Under the pieces are notes generated by a model. The model did not search any database, had not been told where the DNA came from, and worked only from the letters and a program-made list of their open reading frames with translations. A stretch of 64,000 bases of DNA, from positions 248,001 through 312,000 of the forward strand of contig CATOTH010000002.1 of the NCBI GenBank assembly GCA_951813065.1, in the 5' to 3' direction. Of the stretch, positions 31,604 to 41,713 are shown piece by piece (within the stretch, counting starts at the first letter, position 1; the number at the start of each line of letters is the position of its first letter). A program made the position numbers and the translations under genes. The stretch comes from an uncultured Bryobacterales bacterium (lineage in GTDB: Bacteria; Acidobacteriota; Terriglobia; Bryobacterales; UBA6623).

Positions 31604-33142
31604 CTACCCGAATCGACGTTTCGCTCCTGCCGCCAGTACCTGCGCCAACCCTGCCCCCATGCGACCTTCGAGGATTCGTGCCAGCTCGGCCTCGCTGTTC
31701 GAGCGGGCGAGTCCCGCGAGCATTCGTTCCTGAGCGGCGAAGGCAGCTCGGGTCACTTGTTCAGTGTTCACCTGGAACGCCAGGATCTCCCGCAACTCGC
31801 GCAACACTCCCAGCGCTGCCGGATCGTCGCTGCGGTCGCGAAATTCTGCGGGATCGTCCTCGAGGTTGAACAGAAGGTCGTCGTACCAAGTGAACTGAAT
31901 GTATTTCCAAGGGCCCTTGCGAAGCATGAACGACCCGGTGGTGTTGCCCTCGGAATGGCTCTCGGCATAGGCCCAGCCGGGATGCGCACTCGTTCCGCCG
32001 GTCAGGAGGGGTACGAGGGAACTTCCGCGGAGCTCCTGGCCACCACCTGCTCCGCTCCACTCGAGCAGAGCCTGCACCAGGTCGACGTGGCTCGCTACCC
32101 GGTCGATCCGCCGCCCTTGGGGAATGCCCGGCCCCGCCATGACCAGAGGAACGCGGGCAGCCGGATCCAGCAGGTTGTTCTTGAGCCACAGCCCGTGGTC
32201 ACCGAGCGCCTCTCCGTGATCCGAGGTGTACACGAAGATCGTCCTGTCCAGTTCCCCGGAATCGTCAAGCGCCTGCCAGATCCGGCCGATATGGTCGTCG
32301 AGCTCAGTCACCAGGCCGTAGTAGCCAGCCCGCGCTTCCCGGATCCGACGCTCGGGAATTGGTGTTGCGATGCGCTTGAAGTGGCGCAATTCCTGGAACA
32401 TCAAGTGCTGGTTCTCGAGATACCTATCCGGAATGACCGGCAGGTCCACCTCGTTCAGCGGATACGCTTCCCAGTACCTGCGACCTGCCACGAACGCTGG
32501 ATGCGGCGCGGTAAATCCGACGTAATAGCACCACGGCTTCCCGATTCCAGCGGCCTTCTCCCGGAGGAAGCTGACGCAATTGCTGGTGCGTCTTGCATCG
32601 GGGTGCGGCGTGTCACGAGGCCTGCCCCTGATCAGCTCGCGTTCCCCAACCCGGTACGCGACCGGGCTGCGGAAGAGTGACGTGATGTCCGGCCCCGTAC
32701 GGTGTGCGTGACTCGTCTCGTGCTCCTCGAAGCCGATGTCGAAGTCCGGATTGAGGTCGAACTTGCCCGTGGCTTCGGTATGGTAGCCCGCCTCGCGAAG
32801 GCGAGTTCCCCAAGTCGGCCAGCTCCCGTTCCAGACCGTGGAATTGCAAAACGAGGAGGTTTCGTGCGGGTAGCGGCCCGTCATCATGCAGGCCCGGCCC
32901 GGGACGCACACCGGGGAGCCGCAATAGGCATTCTCGAAGATCGTTCCCCTGGCGGCGATGCGGTCGAGGTTGGGGGTCTTGACGACGGAATGGCCCGCGT
33001 ACCCGGCGTACTTGAAACTGTGCTGGTCTGAGCAGACGAACACAATGTTGGGCCTATCGGGCACTTGGGCATTCGAGGCGACGGCAGCCCCGAGGGCGGC
33101 AGCAAACTGGCGGCGGGTAGCCTCGCGAGTGCGATTCGGCAT
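31604..33142 (-). CDS. Type I sulfatase, Tat-exported
   Basis: 512 residues. A twin-arginine signal (TRRQFAAALGAAVASNA) precedes a type I sulfatase domain: NIVFVCSDQHSF with metal-binding aspartate, then the formylglycine signature CVPGRACMMTG, in which the first cysteine is the modified residue, and a second metal site YTSDHGEALGDHGLW. The enzyme hydrolyses sulfate esters in the periplasm after conversion of the cysteine by formylglycine-generating enzyme. No maturase gene is in the window. The ATG at 33142 starts the Tat signal. The substrate, probably a sulfated glycan, is unknown. Confidence 0.92.
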   Translation of the reverse strand: MPNRTREATRRQFAAALGAAVASNAQVPDRPNIVFVCSDQHSFKYAGYAGHSVVKTPNLDRIAARGTIFENAYCGSPVCVPGRACMMTGRYPHETSSFCNSTVWNGSWPTWGTRLREAGYHTEATGKFDLNPDFDIGFEEHETSHAHRTGPDITSLFRSPVAYRVGERELIRGRPRDTPHPDARRTSNCVSFLREKAAGIGKPWCYYVGFTAPHPAFVAGRRYWEAYPLNEVDLPVIPDRYLENQHLMFQELRHFKRIATPIPERRIREARAGYYGLVTELDDHIGRIWQALDDSGELDRTIFVYTSDHGEALGDHGLWLKNNLLDPAARVPLVMAGPGIPQGRRIDRVASHVDLVQALLEWSGAGGGQELRGSSLVPLLTGGTSAHPGWAYAESHSEGNTTGSFMLRKGPWKYIQFTWYDDLLFNLEDDPAEFRDRSDDPAALGVLRELREILAFQVNTEQVTRAAFAAQERMLAGLARSNSEAELARILEGRMGAGLAQVLAAGAKRRFG

Positions 33143-33603
33143 CGGTTGCGAGCATACCAGAGCGCCTGGCTGGCCCCGCGCTCGCCGCTGCCGGTTTCGG
33201 AAGCGCCGCAACCCTGCCCCATTCAAACCGGCCGTTGCATCCGGATTCAGGCGGTGTTTCACGGCATAGAGCGGATTACAGCGCCGGACGCAACCGGGCC
33301 GGGCCAAGCCCGATTGGGCCGATATGATCGCTGTGGGCCGTACCGGGCCGCGCCGAGCAACTTCAAGCGCATGCGAGACAAAGCGAGACGCCGAGGACGC
33401 GCGCAGAGCGGGGCTTCGACAGGCCAGCAGCCGGGCCTCACCTGCCTGATGCGTCGGGTCTGGGATGCGGCCTGTTCTGCGATCTCAAGACAGCAGGTCC
33501 CAGGTCGCGATGCAGCCCCTTGGCGGGCTTGGTTTGTTGATCCGTTGGTTGCCAGCAACTTTGAAAAGTACACCAGCGAGCGTGGGCCCTCCGTCATGGT
33601 GTG
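33143..33603. other. Non-coding gap
   Basis: 461 bp between the sulfatase and esterase genes. Short open frames on both strands have no recognisable domains or convincing start sites, so no gene is called. It should hold the sulfatase promoter, but no good -35/-10 pair was picked out. Confidence 0.5.
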
Positions 33604-34563
33604 CTAGGGCTTCCGGCGACCGAAAAGCCATTCCCAGACGTCAGCTGTCGGGTCGGCCTTCTCGTTGCCATGCCGGGTCAGGTACCCTTTCGATTCGTCG
33701 TCGCCGACGTAGGTGAAAGCCTGGATCCAGGACGAATGCTCGACTCCACGCAGTTCGGTGTACTTGATGTTCCCTCCTGCCTCTCGTAGGGCAGCAAACG
33801 CACTGCGCGAAAACTCGACCGAGACAAGTGGATCGGAGTCGCCGTGGAACACCCAGATTGGCAGATGTGCCAATCCAGGCGCATACGCGGGATTGAATCG
33901 GCCACAGACGGGAATCGCCGCTGCAAACATGTCCGGTCGGGCGGAAATGATGTTCCAGGTGCCGGCACCGCCGCCAGAAGAGCCCAGCGCGTAGATGCGA
34001 TCAGCGTCGATGGGAAACTCCTGTTGGAGCGACTCGATGATCTCGAAGGCTTGGGTCAGGTCATCGCGGACAAATAGATCCTCCGTTCCGGGCACATCGG
34101 GTTTGGGACCCCAGATGCCCCCGGGCCTTCGCTGCGGGACGAAGACGAACGAGGGATGCTTCCGGCGCCATTCCGGTCTTGCCATCACTCCGTTCCAGAA
34201 CCGAAGATTGCTCAAGTTGTCGTCGCCAACTCCTCCGGAACCGTGGAGACTGACAACAAGCGGATAGCGTTCTCCGGGGTCGACGCGAAGCGGCTTCATG
34301 AGACGGTATGGCATCGCCCCGTGCGACCGCGCTTCGTAAGCGTCGAGTAGGTCGTGGTCCCGGATGCCTGGACCACGGTTCATGCGGCTGCGCTGCCTCG
34401 TGATGAAGACGTAGTCGGCGGCCTCGTGCTCGGTGAGCGTTCCGTCGTTATTCGCGTCGGCCGCCGGATGGCTCGCGAGCATCCTTTGGAGTTCGCTCTC
34501 GACATCCGCGCCAGCGGCCGGGACGCACGCCAGCGTGGCAATACATACAATCAACAGGCGCAT
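33604..34563 (-). CDS. Secreted alpha/beta-hydrolase esterase with EF-hand
   Basis: 319 residues. A signal peptide (LLIVCIATLACVPA) is followed by a single canonical EF-hand loop (DANNDGTLTEHE, about residues 36-47) and then an esterase domain with VVSLHGSGGVGDDN, the nucleophile motif GSSGGG, and the catalytic region VFHGDSDPLV and GVEHSSW. It resembles secreted PHB-depolymerase/feruloyl-esterase-like hydrolases of Acidobacteriota and Planctomycetota. The substrate is unknown. The preceding gap holds no linked gene. Confidence 0.85.
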   Translation of the reverse strand: MRLLIVCIATLACVPAAGADVESELQRMLASHPAADANNDGTLTEHEAADYVFITRQRSRMNRGPGIRDHDLLDAYEARSHGAMPYRLMKPLRVDPGERYPLVVSLHGSGGVGDDNLSNLRFWNGVMARPEWRRKHPSFVFVPQRRPGGIWGPKPDVPGTEDLFVRDDLTQAFEIIESLQQEFPIDADRIYALGSSGGGAGTWNIISARPDMFAAAIPVCGRFNPAYAPGLAHLPIWVFHGDSDPLVSVEFSRSAFAALREAGGNIKYTELRGVEHSSWIQAFTYVGDDESKGYLTRHGNEKADPTADVWEWLFGRRKP

Positions 34564-35196
34564 TTGAGAGTGAGGCTACAGCAAGTGTATACGCCCGTGG
34601 GATTGAGTGCAGGCTGTCCGGGGCTCAACAGCAGCGGGGTCGGCAGAAGGGAGGCAACCGCCGCGACGGGCCTGGATCGGCGAAGGCAGGTCTATCCGCG
34701 GGAATGCGGGTTCCGGAAAATGTGGCGTACCCTAAGCGCCTGAGTTTCGAGAGGCCGGCTAGTACCCCTCGTGGCGGGGGGCCATACGAAGGGCCCCGGC
34801 AAGAGGGAAGTGCCGAGGTGCATGACGCAACCAAGTGATTCGATATCGAGATCCTGCCGAAGGCGGGTGTGCCGAAGAGTCGCGGAAATTGCAGGGGTGT
34901 CCCTGGGGGAACCTTCGGTGACGGAAGCAATGACGCGATGGGGTCGGACATGCCCTGCTTGCGTTAGTCGCGGCTACGGTCTGCGGCACGGCATCAAGAA
35001 GTCCAGCGCGGTCTAACCTGCGGAGCACGGCAGTTGCTCAACTCTCAAGGTGGTGTTTCTGGCAGTAACGAAATCTTCGGGCCCTACTTCAGTCGGTAAG
35101 TTTCAATGACCTATTGGAAGTCAGTGGTTGCTGACGTGAGATGAGGACGTGGGCAGCACGGAGGCCATTGCTGAGACAGCTGACTTCATCGCTGCC
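34564..35196. other. Non-coding gap
   Basis: 633 bp between the esterase and permease genes. No protein family, RNA or clear hairpin terminator was recognised; the short frames present look incidental. It could contain decayed sequence, since codon usage fits neither strand well. Confidence 0.45.
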
Positions 35197-36960
35197 TCAT
35201 GGCCTTCGATCCGATTTCACCGGCGGCGCGACGCGAACGGTCACTATGTCGGTGTCGTGGTATTGCTCGTGGCGGACGGACGATGCGAGATGGTGCAGGA
35301 GGCGCAACGAGAGCTCCCGTTCGACCCAAACCTCCCCCGTCTCCTCCGCGAGTAGCGCAAGCCGGTCCTGAAGGTTGCCCTCACCGCTCGCGGCAAGGAA
35401 CTCGAGAACCGCGCCACCATCGTCCCTGTGCGCCGTCAGCAACAGGCGCCGGTCACCGGAAGCCGCGACGCCCTCCTGCACCCCGCTCAGTGTGAGCACC
35501 GTTTCCTCGGCGGCTGCCTCAAGGCGGTGCACCATGCTCTCGTCCCAGTCGCCTCGGGATGCGAACGCGGCGATAAACTCCCTGATCTTCGGGAGTGCCG
35601 AGACATCGAGCACCGTCTCAATCCGGCTCCGGCGCGGATTCGCTATCTCCATCAGCACCGTCATGGCGATCGCCACGAGGCCGCCCGCCGTGACCCCGCT
35701 CTTCAGGAGGCCACCCGCAAAGTCATTGGCGAATTCTGGAAAGATCGCGCCATACTGGAATCCCACGCCGAGCGAGAACGCCACACCCACGATTAGGCCG
35801 TGGCGATGGTCAATGCCGTCGTGAAGGACCATCTTCATGCCGAGCAGCAGGATTGTTGCCATCAGGACGACGAGGTAAGCAGCGACAACCGGACCGGGGA
35901 TCGCCAGCACAACGGCGAGAGCCTTAGGCAGCAACGCCAAGGCCATGAAGACCACCCCGACGCCAATTCCTACGGGCCGCGCAGCTGCCCCCGTGAGGCC
36001 TGTAACCGCCACACTGGTCGTTAGCAACGTGGTTGGGACTGTCGCGGCGAGGCCGCACAGGATGTTGCCGACACCCGCGGTTGCCACCGTGCGCTGCACC
36101 GCCCGGTAGTCCACTGCCCGCATGCGGCGCCAAGACACCCTCTGCGTACCGACCGCATTGCTGATCGTCTGGACACTGTTGATGAGGGACACCAGCACGT
36201 AGGCCGGAAGTAGAGCCCAGAAAAGTGGCCCAAAATCGAGATCAAGACCCGGCCACGCAGCCTCTGGAATTCCGATCCAAGACGCGCCAGCTATGCTGTC
36301 CACGTCATAAAGGCCGAATATAGCCGCCACCATCGAGCCGGCGACCACACCGACAACCGGGGACCAGAGGCGCATTGTCGCGGATCCCTTCAATGTGACG
36401 ACGACGATGACGGCCAACGTCGAGATGGCGACTAGCGGAGCGGCAATTGGCGGCGTGCTGGACGGCACATCCTCCAGCAAGCCAAAGGCTGACGGCATCA
36501 ATGTGACCGGAATCAGCATGATGACCGTCCCTGACACGGTCGGGGTAAGAACACGCCGGAACAGTGCGAGTCTTGCCGACAATATCAACGGGACCACCGC
36601 CGTAACCAGTGTCAGGGTGGCGAGCAAGGGGGGTCCGCCTTCGGCCACCGCCGTAATGGCGACTCCGCCGACGGCAAGCGAGGTGCCCATCACCGCGACA
36701 TATCCCGAGCCGATGCGCCCGAGGCGGACCGCTTGCAGGACCGTGGTTAGGCCACAGACCGAGACCGTCGCGAATAGAGCCCATGAGAGATAGGCCTCAG
36801 TTCCCCCAGCAGCCCGCACCACGAACATGGGAACCACCACAATCCTCGCGATGATCAGGACCGAGGACTGAAGGGCTAGGCCCAGCGTGACTGCCGGAGC
36901 CGGCCGTTCGTCGGGCTGGTAGCGAACACTCCCGAGCTGACCGGAACGGTCCGCGTTCAC
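35197..36960 (-). CDS. NCS2-family permease fused to a degenerate RsbW-like ATPase domain
   Basis: 587 residues starting from a GTG. Residues 1-440 are an NCS2 (xanthine/uracil) permease: about 14 membrane helices with QTISNAVGTQ in the family's NAT-motif neighbourhood and GGLVAIAMTVLMEI near the last helix. From residue 450 to the end a soluble domain begins ALPKIREFIAAFASRGDWDE and continues LEAAAEETVLTL, the pattern of the HATPase_c_2/RsbW anti-sigma family. The N-box asparagine and DxGxG nucleotide motif of active RsbW proteins are not preserved, so it probably binds a ligand or partner rather than phosphorylating one. The substrate is likely a nucleobase but is not determinable. It is flanked by gaps on both sides, so it looks monocistronic. 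Confidence 0.85.
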   Translation of the reverse strand: MNADRSGQLGSVRYQPDERPAPAVTLGLALQSSVLIIARIVVVPMFVVRAAGGTEAYLSWALFATVSVCGLTTVLQAVRLGRIGSGYVAVMGTSLAVGGVAITAVAEGGPPLLATLTLVTAVVPLILSARLALFRRVLTPTVSGTVIMLIPVTLMPSAFGLLEDVPSSTPPIAAPLVAISTLAVIVVVTLKGSATMRLWSPVVGVVAGSMVAAIFGLYDVDSIAGASWIGIPEAAWPGLDLDFGPLFWALLPAYVLVSLINSVQTISNAVGTQRVSWRRMRAVDYRAVQRTVATAGVGNILCGLAATVPTTLLTTSVAVTGLTGAAARPVGIGVGVVFMALALLPKALAVVLAIPGPVVAAYLVVLMATILLLGMKMVLHDGIDHRHGLIVGVAFSLGVGFQYGAIFPEFANDFAGGLLKSGVTAGGLVAIAMTVLMEIANPRRSRIETVLDVSALPKIREFIAAFASRGDWDESMVHRLEAAAEETVLTLSGVQEGVAASGDRRLLLTAHRDDGGAVLEFLAASGEGNLQDRLALLAEETGEVWVERELSLRLLHHLASSVRHEQYHDTDIVTVRVAPPVKSDRRP

Positions 36961-37315
36961 GGTGCGAATTCCATCCTGCCGCTCCCTGACGATGAAACTT
37001 AGAGCACGGTCGGCACTTGCAAGGGTGCGCTTCGAGAGTCGCGGTCAGCGTGTTCCGCCCTCGTCTTCATCGGGAGCAATCGTATCAACTCAGCAAAAGG
37101 TGTCCCGCAATTGCACCACAGGGGAGGTCATTTCGAAGACGGGTCACCCCCAATCCGAACGTCCCTCAGCCCGCGGGTCGGACAATTCACGCCGCTTGCA
37201 TCCTACGTTCGCGGCACGGCGTCACCCTGCCGACCCCCAGACTGCGTCAGTGGCCCGACTCGGGAGCCGCGTCTTTCGGGGCCGCTTTCCGCAGCTTGAG
37301 GCAGCCGGACGCACC
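36961..37315. other. Non-coding gap
   Basis: 355 bp upstream of the permease and beyond the stop of the mutarotase-like gene. No gene was recognised; it presumably holds the permease promoter. Confidence 0.5.
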
Positions 37316-38284
37316 TCAGTCCAGGGTATGGAACTCGTATCGGATCGACCAGCGATCGGCTTGGCCGGGCGCGATCTTCAAGTCGACGAACGGCTCCGGG
37401 CACAGGGTAGTGCGCGGCGACCAGAACTGCAGCCTGGCTAAAGGCCGGTCCGTGGAGACGCGCACTCCCGCCTTCACCGCGTGGTTTTCGATCGTGAAGA
37501 CGTGGTCATCGGACGTGGCACCGTAGCCGCCCAGCAGCGTAAAGATGCTCTCGCCCGGCGGAATCTGTTTCTCATACCGCAGCCGTCTTCCACTGACACT
37601 GGCGTAGCCCTGCATCTCGCGGTCTGACGTCAACTCGAACGGGAACTCCACGGTGAAGTCCGGGCCGGTTGGCTGGTTGTCGATCACGAAGAAGTTGTGG
37701 TTATACACGTTCGTCTCGATCATCTTGCGGCCGGTGTTCTCAAGAATGTGATCGATGACAAGCTCGGGCTGTCCCGGCGTCAGAGTCAAGCGCTTTGTCA
37801 GGCGGTACCCGTACCCCAGAGTCGGCGCGGCTACGTCGTGGGTGAACTGGATCCAGTTCACCCCTCGCCGGACCGTCCACTCGCCGGGGTCGACGACCTT
37901 GTAGCTATGTCTCCAGCGGTAGTCCTCTTCCTCGGGCTTTTCGACGACACCCACGCCGATGCGCAGGAAGTGCTCGCCACCGTCGTCATAGCCAAGCCCT
38001 TTGTTATTGGTCCGGTACTCCTCTACGGGGCCCGTGATGCGGTCGTGGAGATAAGGATCGTCGGATTCCTGCCACTCTCCGAAGTACTGATGCCCGGCAT
38101 ACTCCAGGCTATGGATCGCGCCCGACCAATCGAAACGCGTCCCCCGGTAGTATCCGTTCTCGGGATCCGGCAGGTACACGTGGGCCTCGATCAGTTCATT
38201 CGCGAACACTTCGGATGGATGATCGGCGGCCCAACCGCCATGAGCAAGCGTGAGGGCGGCGACTGCGAGTGTGGGGAGGCGCAT
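37316..38284 (-). CDS. Secreted aldose-epimerase-like protein of unknown function
   Basis: 322 residues with a signal peptide (LAVAALTLAHGGWA). The mature protein is predicted to be all-beta; it has YYRGTRFDWSG, an FGEWQ element, NTGRKMIETNVYNHNFF and LTLTPGQPELVI, resembling the galactose mutarotase-like fold. No catalytic histidine/glutamate pair can be assigned by eye with confidence. Similar proteins are found in Acidobacteriota, usually near other secreted carbohydrate proteins. The gap after its start (38285-38571) is the left flank of the defence island. Confidence 0.75.
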   Translation of the reverse strand: MRLPTLAVAALTLAHGGWAADHPSEVFANELIEAHVYLPDPENGYYRGTRFDWSGAIHSLEYAGHQYFGEWQESDDPYLHDRITGPVEEYRTNNKGLGYDDGGEHFLRIGVGVVEKPEEEDYRWRHSYKVVDPGEWTVRRGVNWIQFTHDVAAPTLGYGYRLTKRLTLTPGQPELVIDHILENTGRKMIETNVYNHNFFVIDNQPTGPDFTVEFPFELTSDREMQGYASVSGRRLRYEKQIPPGESIFTLLGGYGATSDDHVFTIENHAVKAGVRVSTDRPLARLQFWSPRTTLCPEPFVDLKIAPGQADRWSIRYEFHTLD

Positions 38285-38571
38285 GAGCCAAATCTTAGGG
38301 GATTATATACGTAAAGTGCCCGGTCAAGCCGCTTCGAATGATCCCCTTTTCATTCCCTAGTATCCAGAGCAGCGGCCCTGGGGGCACGTTCGCCCTGCGA
38401 CGGACCGGCACCGGCGTGGCGGTTAACGGACTCATGGCGCGGAAGACTGCCTGGGGTGGATGGCAGAGCGCACCAATTCCCGCAGTGGTCGGCCACCGCT
38501 GCACTGGCTGGCCGGATCGCTGGCTTGAAGGAGCCTTCGATGGCCTCCCGACAACTCCGGGTTTCACTGCT

Positions 38572-41500
38572 TCACCGCTCCAGCAGATCCTTCAGTACGA
38601 CGCCGTCCGGGATGTCTGCCTCCTGCAATAGCTTGGGTGTCTTGAAGAACGGATTACCCGGTGACCAAAGCTCAATACTCTCGGAGTTCTGTTCGTAGTA
38701 TTCCGGATCCGTTGTCACGCGAATTGGTTCCTGAATTCCGGGTGCGAGCAGGCTGTATTCCCGCAGACCCATTGGCTGAACTTGGGAATCCGGCGGCATC
38801 AGGTCCGGATCCCGGATTACGCGGTCGAGATCGTCCAATGTGATTGGCGACCGGGCGCGTTCCGGCACGTCGAGACTGGTGTCGAGAGCCGCGTCGATGT
38901 CGAAACCACTTCGTTCTTCCTCAGCGACTTGGCGCTCGATTCGATCGGCGACGTTCCGGGCATTGGCTGAGTCGCGTCCTGCGAGCACTGCATCGGTAAC
39001 CGCTTTCGGCATCCGCGCGAGGATTGGCTGCAGACGTCCGACAACGTTCTGGAATAGGCCGATGCGCTCTCGCAATGCCCGGTACACGTCAGTCTCGACC
39101 GTTCCCTTGTAGTGGAGGTTCACGACCCGCACCGTGGCATGGCGCTGGCCAACCCGGTCGATGCGGCCGATCCTCTGCTCAACACGCATCGGATTCCACG
39201 GCATATCGTAGTTGACGAGCGCCCCGCAGAACTGGAAGTTCAGTCCCTCCGCAGCGGCGTCAGTGCAAAGCAGCAGATCGGCGTCGCCGTCCTTGAACCG
39301 GCGCTTGACCTGCTCACGGTCGATGCAGTGCCAGATGTCCGGCCCTTGTGCGGAAGGGATCTCGCCGCCGCGGCCCGAAAAACACATCACTCGCAAGCCC
39401 GGCCTCTTCCGGAGCGCATGGCGGAGAAAGTCCATGGTATCGGTGTACTGTGTGAACACCATGACCTGACGGTACCCTTGCCGTGCCAGTTCATCCAGCG
39501 TCTCGTTCAGCCAAGCGAGTTTGCTGTCGGGCGGCAATGCCCGGATCATTTCCAGCAGGCGTTCTATCTCATCACGTTCCTCAATGGCGAGTGTGGGCGA
39601 AGCGAGGGCCGCGACTTCCTCGGCATCGGGCACCTCATCGAGGGCCTCGTCGTCCGGCGCGTCCTCTTCGTCCAATTCCAAGGGAACAGCTGAGGCATCG
39701 GATCCGTGCAGTGCGGCTTGGAGACGCTTTTCCAGCGTGGCGCTAAGCGCTGCGAAGCTACTCGCGAAACGGCGGCGGTAGACCGTCATGACGAAGCCGA
39801 CCGCAGATCGTTCGGCAGAGGCTGCTCGGTTGTAGACGGTCGCTATGTACTCGTCCACGGCCTCGTATAGAGCGAGTTCCTCGTCGCTCATCTTGACGAA
39901 TTGGTCGTTGACCAGCCGATCCGCGATCGCGGCTCCCAACATCCCGGCCGTGTTGTACCGCCGCAAGAGTTCGCGTGTATGGCGCGAGATGAGACGCCGA
40001 ATCGGAGTGTGCGCACGCATAACGGCAATTGCCGCACGGCGTTCGGGCCCGTCCAGTTGGCGGCGGGGAATGCTTGCGACGCTGCGCAAGGCACTGAGCA
40101 ACTTGCCGGCCTTCATACGCGACAGACCGGTCAGGCGCTGGATGGCGTCGCGGGAAACCTCGCCGTAGACTCGCTCGACCGCCTGAAACATCCGTGCCAT
40201 GCAATCCAAGGCGTCTCCAGACGGAGCGGGTTGGTTGACCCGCTCGAAGAAGTCCAGGAAAGCCGACGCATTCCATTCCTGCGGCAGCCCCATCAGATCC
40301 ATCAGGTCCCAGACTTCGATCGGGTGCATTTGCATCGGGGTCGCAGTCAGCAGTACCAACCCCTGAGTACGGGCTCTCAGCGAGCGCATCAGCTTGAGAA
40401 GTGCGTTCGCCCTTCCCTCCTGCATGCTGCCGGCGGCGCGTCGGCGGGCATGGTGCGCCTCGTCCAGGACGACGAGATCCCAAGGCTCGGCACGTTCGAC
40501 GAGTTCCCGGGCGCGGTCCTTGCGCCGCATCAGTTGACTAGACGCGATGACGACGGGTTCTTTGTGCCAGTGTCGCGGGTCTACCTTGCGCTCGTGTTGA
40601 CCACGTAGCGCCTGCGACTCGTAGCAGCTGAGATTTCGACCATCGTAAATGGGCCAGTTGAGATTGAATTTCTCGCGCAGCTCGATCTGCCATTGCTTCA
40701 GTACGGCCTTGGGCGCAAGAATGAGAATCCGCTTGGCGAGTCCCGAGAGCCAAGCTTGGCGAAGAAGCAGGCCTGCCTGAATGGTCTTGCCGAGGCCCAC
40801 TTCGTCGGCGATCAGGAGCTTCGGCGGCCAGTGCGCATAGAGACGCTCGAACGCCCGGAACTGATGCGGCCACGGCGCAACGGCTGAGGTGGCCTCGCCC
40901 ACCCGTGCGCCCCCGTTCGGCAGTCTCGGCGCATTTCGAATGAATGTCCAGACGAGTCGGGCCCGGTCGGACGGCCAGGACGGTGGTAGTTCCGGTTGCG
41001 GTTTGGGCTTTAGTCGGGAGGGCGGGCCCTCTTCAGGCAGGAACCTCAGTAGGTCTTGCCGCACTGCTTCGGGTACCTCCAGCACTATCGCCCTCGACGA
41101 GCGATCGGCCCAGAGACGTTCGAAATTCTGCTCCTCGCCGGTCACGCGCCCCGGCTCCGGCCCCCAGCTCGTGAAGACTTGGATACTCTCCCAGTTGCTC
41201 TGCCATCCGGTCGGGGTCTCATTAAGGCTCCCAGTCCAGGCAATCTTGTTGCCGCTACGATCCTCGATGATGCCCGCCTTCTCGTGAAAGATCGCCGGAT
41301 TGTCGACAGGCTGCCTCTTAACGTCACAGGGCACGGCGACCTTCACGTCGAGATGGCCGCGGGCGATCATCCAGGCAAGCAGTTCCAGAGCATCTGTAGC
41401 AGCGTTGTCCGGCGGTGCCAGCGGCAGGTCCAGCAGGTGCCGCTCGACTTGATCGCGCAAGGTCTGGCCGTGGCCTATGGCTTCGATTTCCGGAGTTCCG

Positions 41501-41709
41501 AGAGTACAGCCCACGATGAGGCGCATGTGCCCGTCATTGCGGACGAGGCCCTCGATTCCCCGGGAGGCCAGCGCAAGCGCGCCGGCGTTGAAGTAGCCGG
41601 TGAGTCGGTCGTAGCGTTGGGCGTCTTCCAGTGCCGGGACATAGAAAGCCCGGATCAAGTTGCCGACCTCCGGCGTGTACTTGAGTTTCCAGGCGTGATC
41701 CGTGAGCAC
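38572..41709 (-). CDS. Phospholipase D-like/SNF2 helicase of the defence island
   Basis: 1,045 residues starting from a GTG, 4 bp after the PIN gene stop. Residues 1-200 form a PLD-like module with HEK at 142-144 and GSLN at 160-163 (HKD-like, with only one motif obvious). Then come an SNF2-type helicase with Walker A DEVGLGKT (302-309), DEAH (416-419), TATPMQMHP, a helicase C-terminal lobe ending GRIDRVGQRH, and a C-terminal region of about 150 residues. Fused PLD-SNF2 helicases are typical of phage-defence loci, and BREX type 3 uses a COG0553 helicase (BrxHII). It acts on DNA in the cytoplasm. It is the last gene in the ATPase-TOPRIM-methylase-VapB-VapC-helicase run. Confidence 0.9.
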   Translation of the reverse strand: MLTDHAWKLKYTPEVGNLIRAFYVPALEDAQRYDRLTGYFNAGALALASRGIEGLVRNDGHMRLIVGCTLGTPEIEAIGHGQTLRDQVERHLLDLPLAPPDNAATDALELLAWMIARGHLDVKVAVPCDVKRQPVDNPAIFHEKAGIIEDRSGNKIAWTGSLNETPTGWQSNWESIQVFTSWGPEPGRVTGEEQNFERLWADRSSRAIVLEVPEAVRQDLLRFLPEEGPPSRLKPKPQPELPPSWPSDRARLVWTFIRNAPRLPNGGARVGEATSAVAPWPHQFRAFERLYAHWPPKLLIADEVGLGKTIQAGLLLRQAWLSGLAKRILILAPKAVLKQWQIELREKFNLNWPIYDGRNLSCYESQALRGQHERKVDPRHWHKEPVVIASSQLMRRKDRARELVERAEPWDLVVLDEAHHARRRAAGSMQEGRANALLKLMRSLRARTQGLVLLTATPMQMHPIEVWDLMDLMGLPQEWNASAFLDFFERVNQPAPSGDALDCMARMFQAVERVYGEVSRDAIQRLTGLSRMKAGKLLSALRSVASIPRRQLDGPERRAAIAVMRAHTPIRRLISRHTRELLRRYNTAGMLGAAIADRLVNDQFVKMSDEELALYEAVDEYIATVYNRAASAERSAVGFVMTVYRRRFASSFAALSATLEKRLQAALHGSDASAVPLELDEEDAPDDEALDEVPDAEEVAALASPTLAIEERDEIERLLEMIRALPPDSKLAWLNETLDELARQGYRQVMVFTQYTDTMDFLRHALRKRPGLRVMCFSGRGGEIPSAQGPDIWHCIDREQVKRRFKDGDADLLLCTDAAAEGLNFQFCGALVNYDMPWNPMRVEQRIGRIDRVGQRHATVRVVNLHYKGTVETDVYRALRERIGLFQNVVGRLQPILARMPKAVTDAVLAGRDSANARNVADRIERQVAEEERSGFDIDAALDTSLDVPERARSPITLDDLDRVIRDPDLMPPDSQVQPMGLREYSLLAPGIQEPIRVTTDPEYYEQNSESIELWSPGNPFFKTPKLLQEADIPDGVVLKDLLER

Positions 41710-41713
41710 GCCG

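Noticed and set aside
34564..35196. Possible small genes in the 633-bp gap
   Set aside because: The short frames show no family pattern or convincing start, and codon use does not match neighbours on either strand.
38285..38571. Missing sulfatase 3' end at the left island border
   Set aside because: Both strands were read and no sulfatase C-terminal motif was found; the frames present look incidental.
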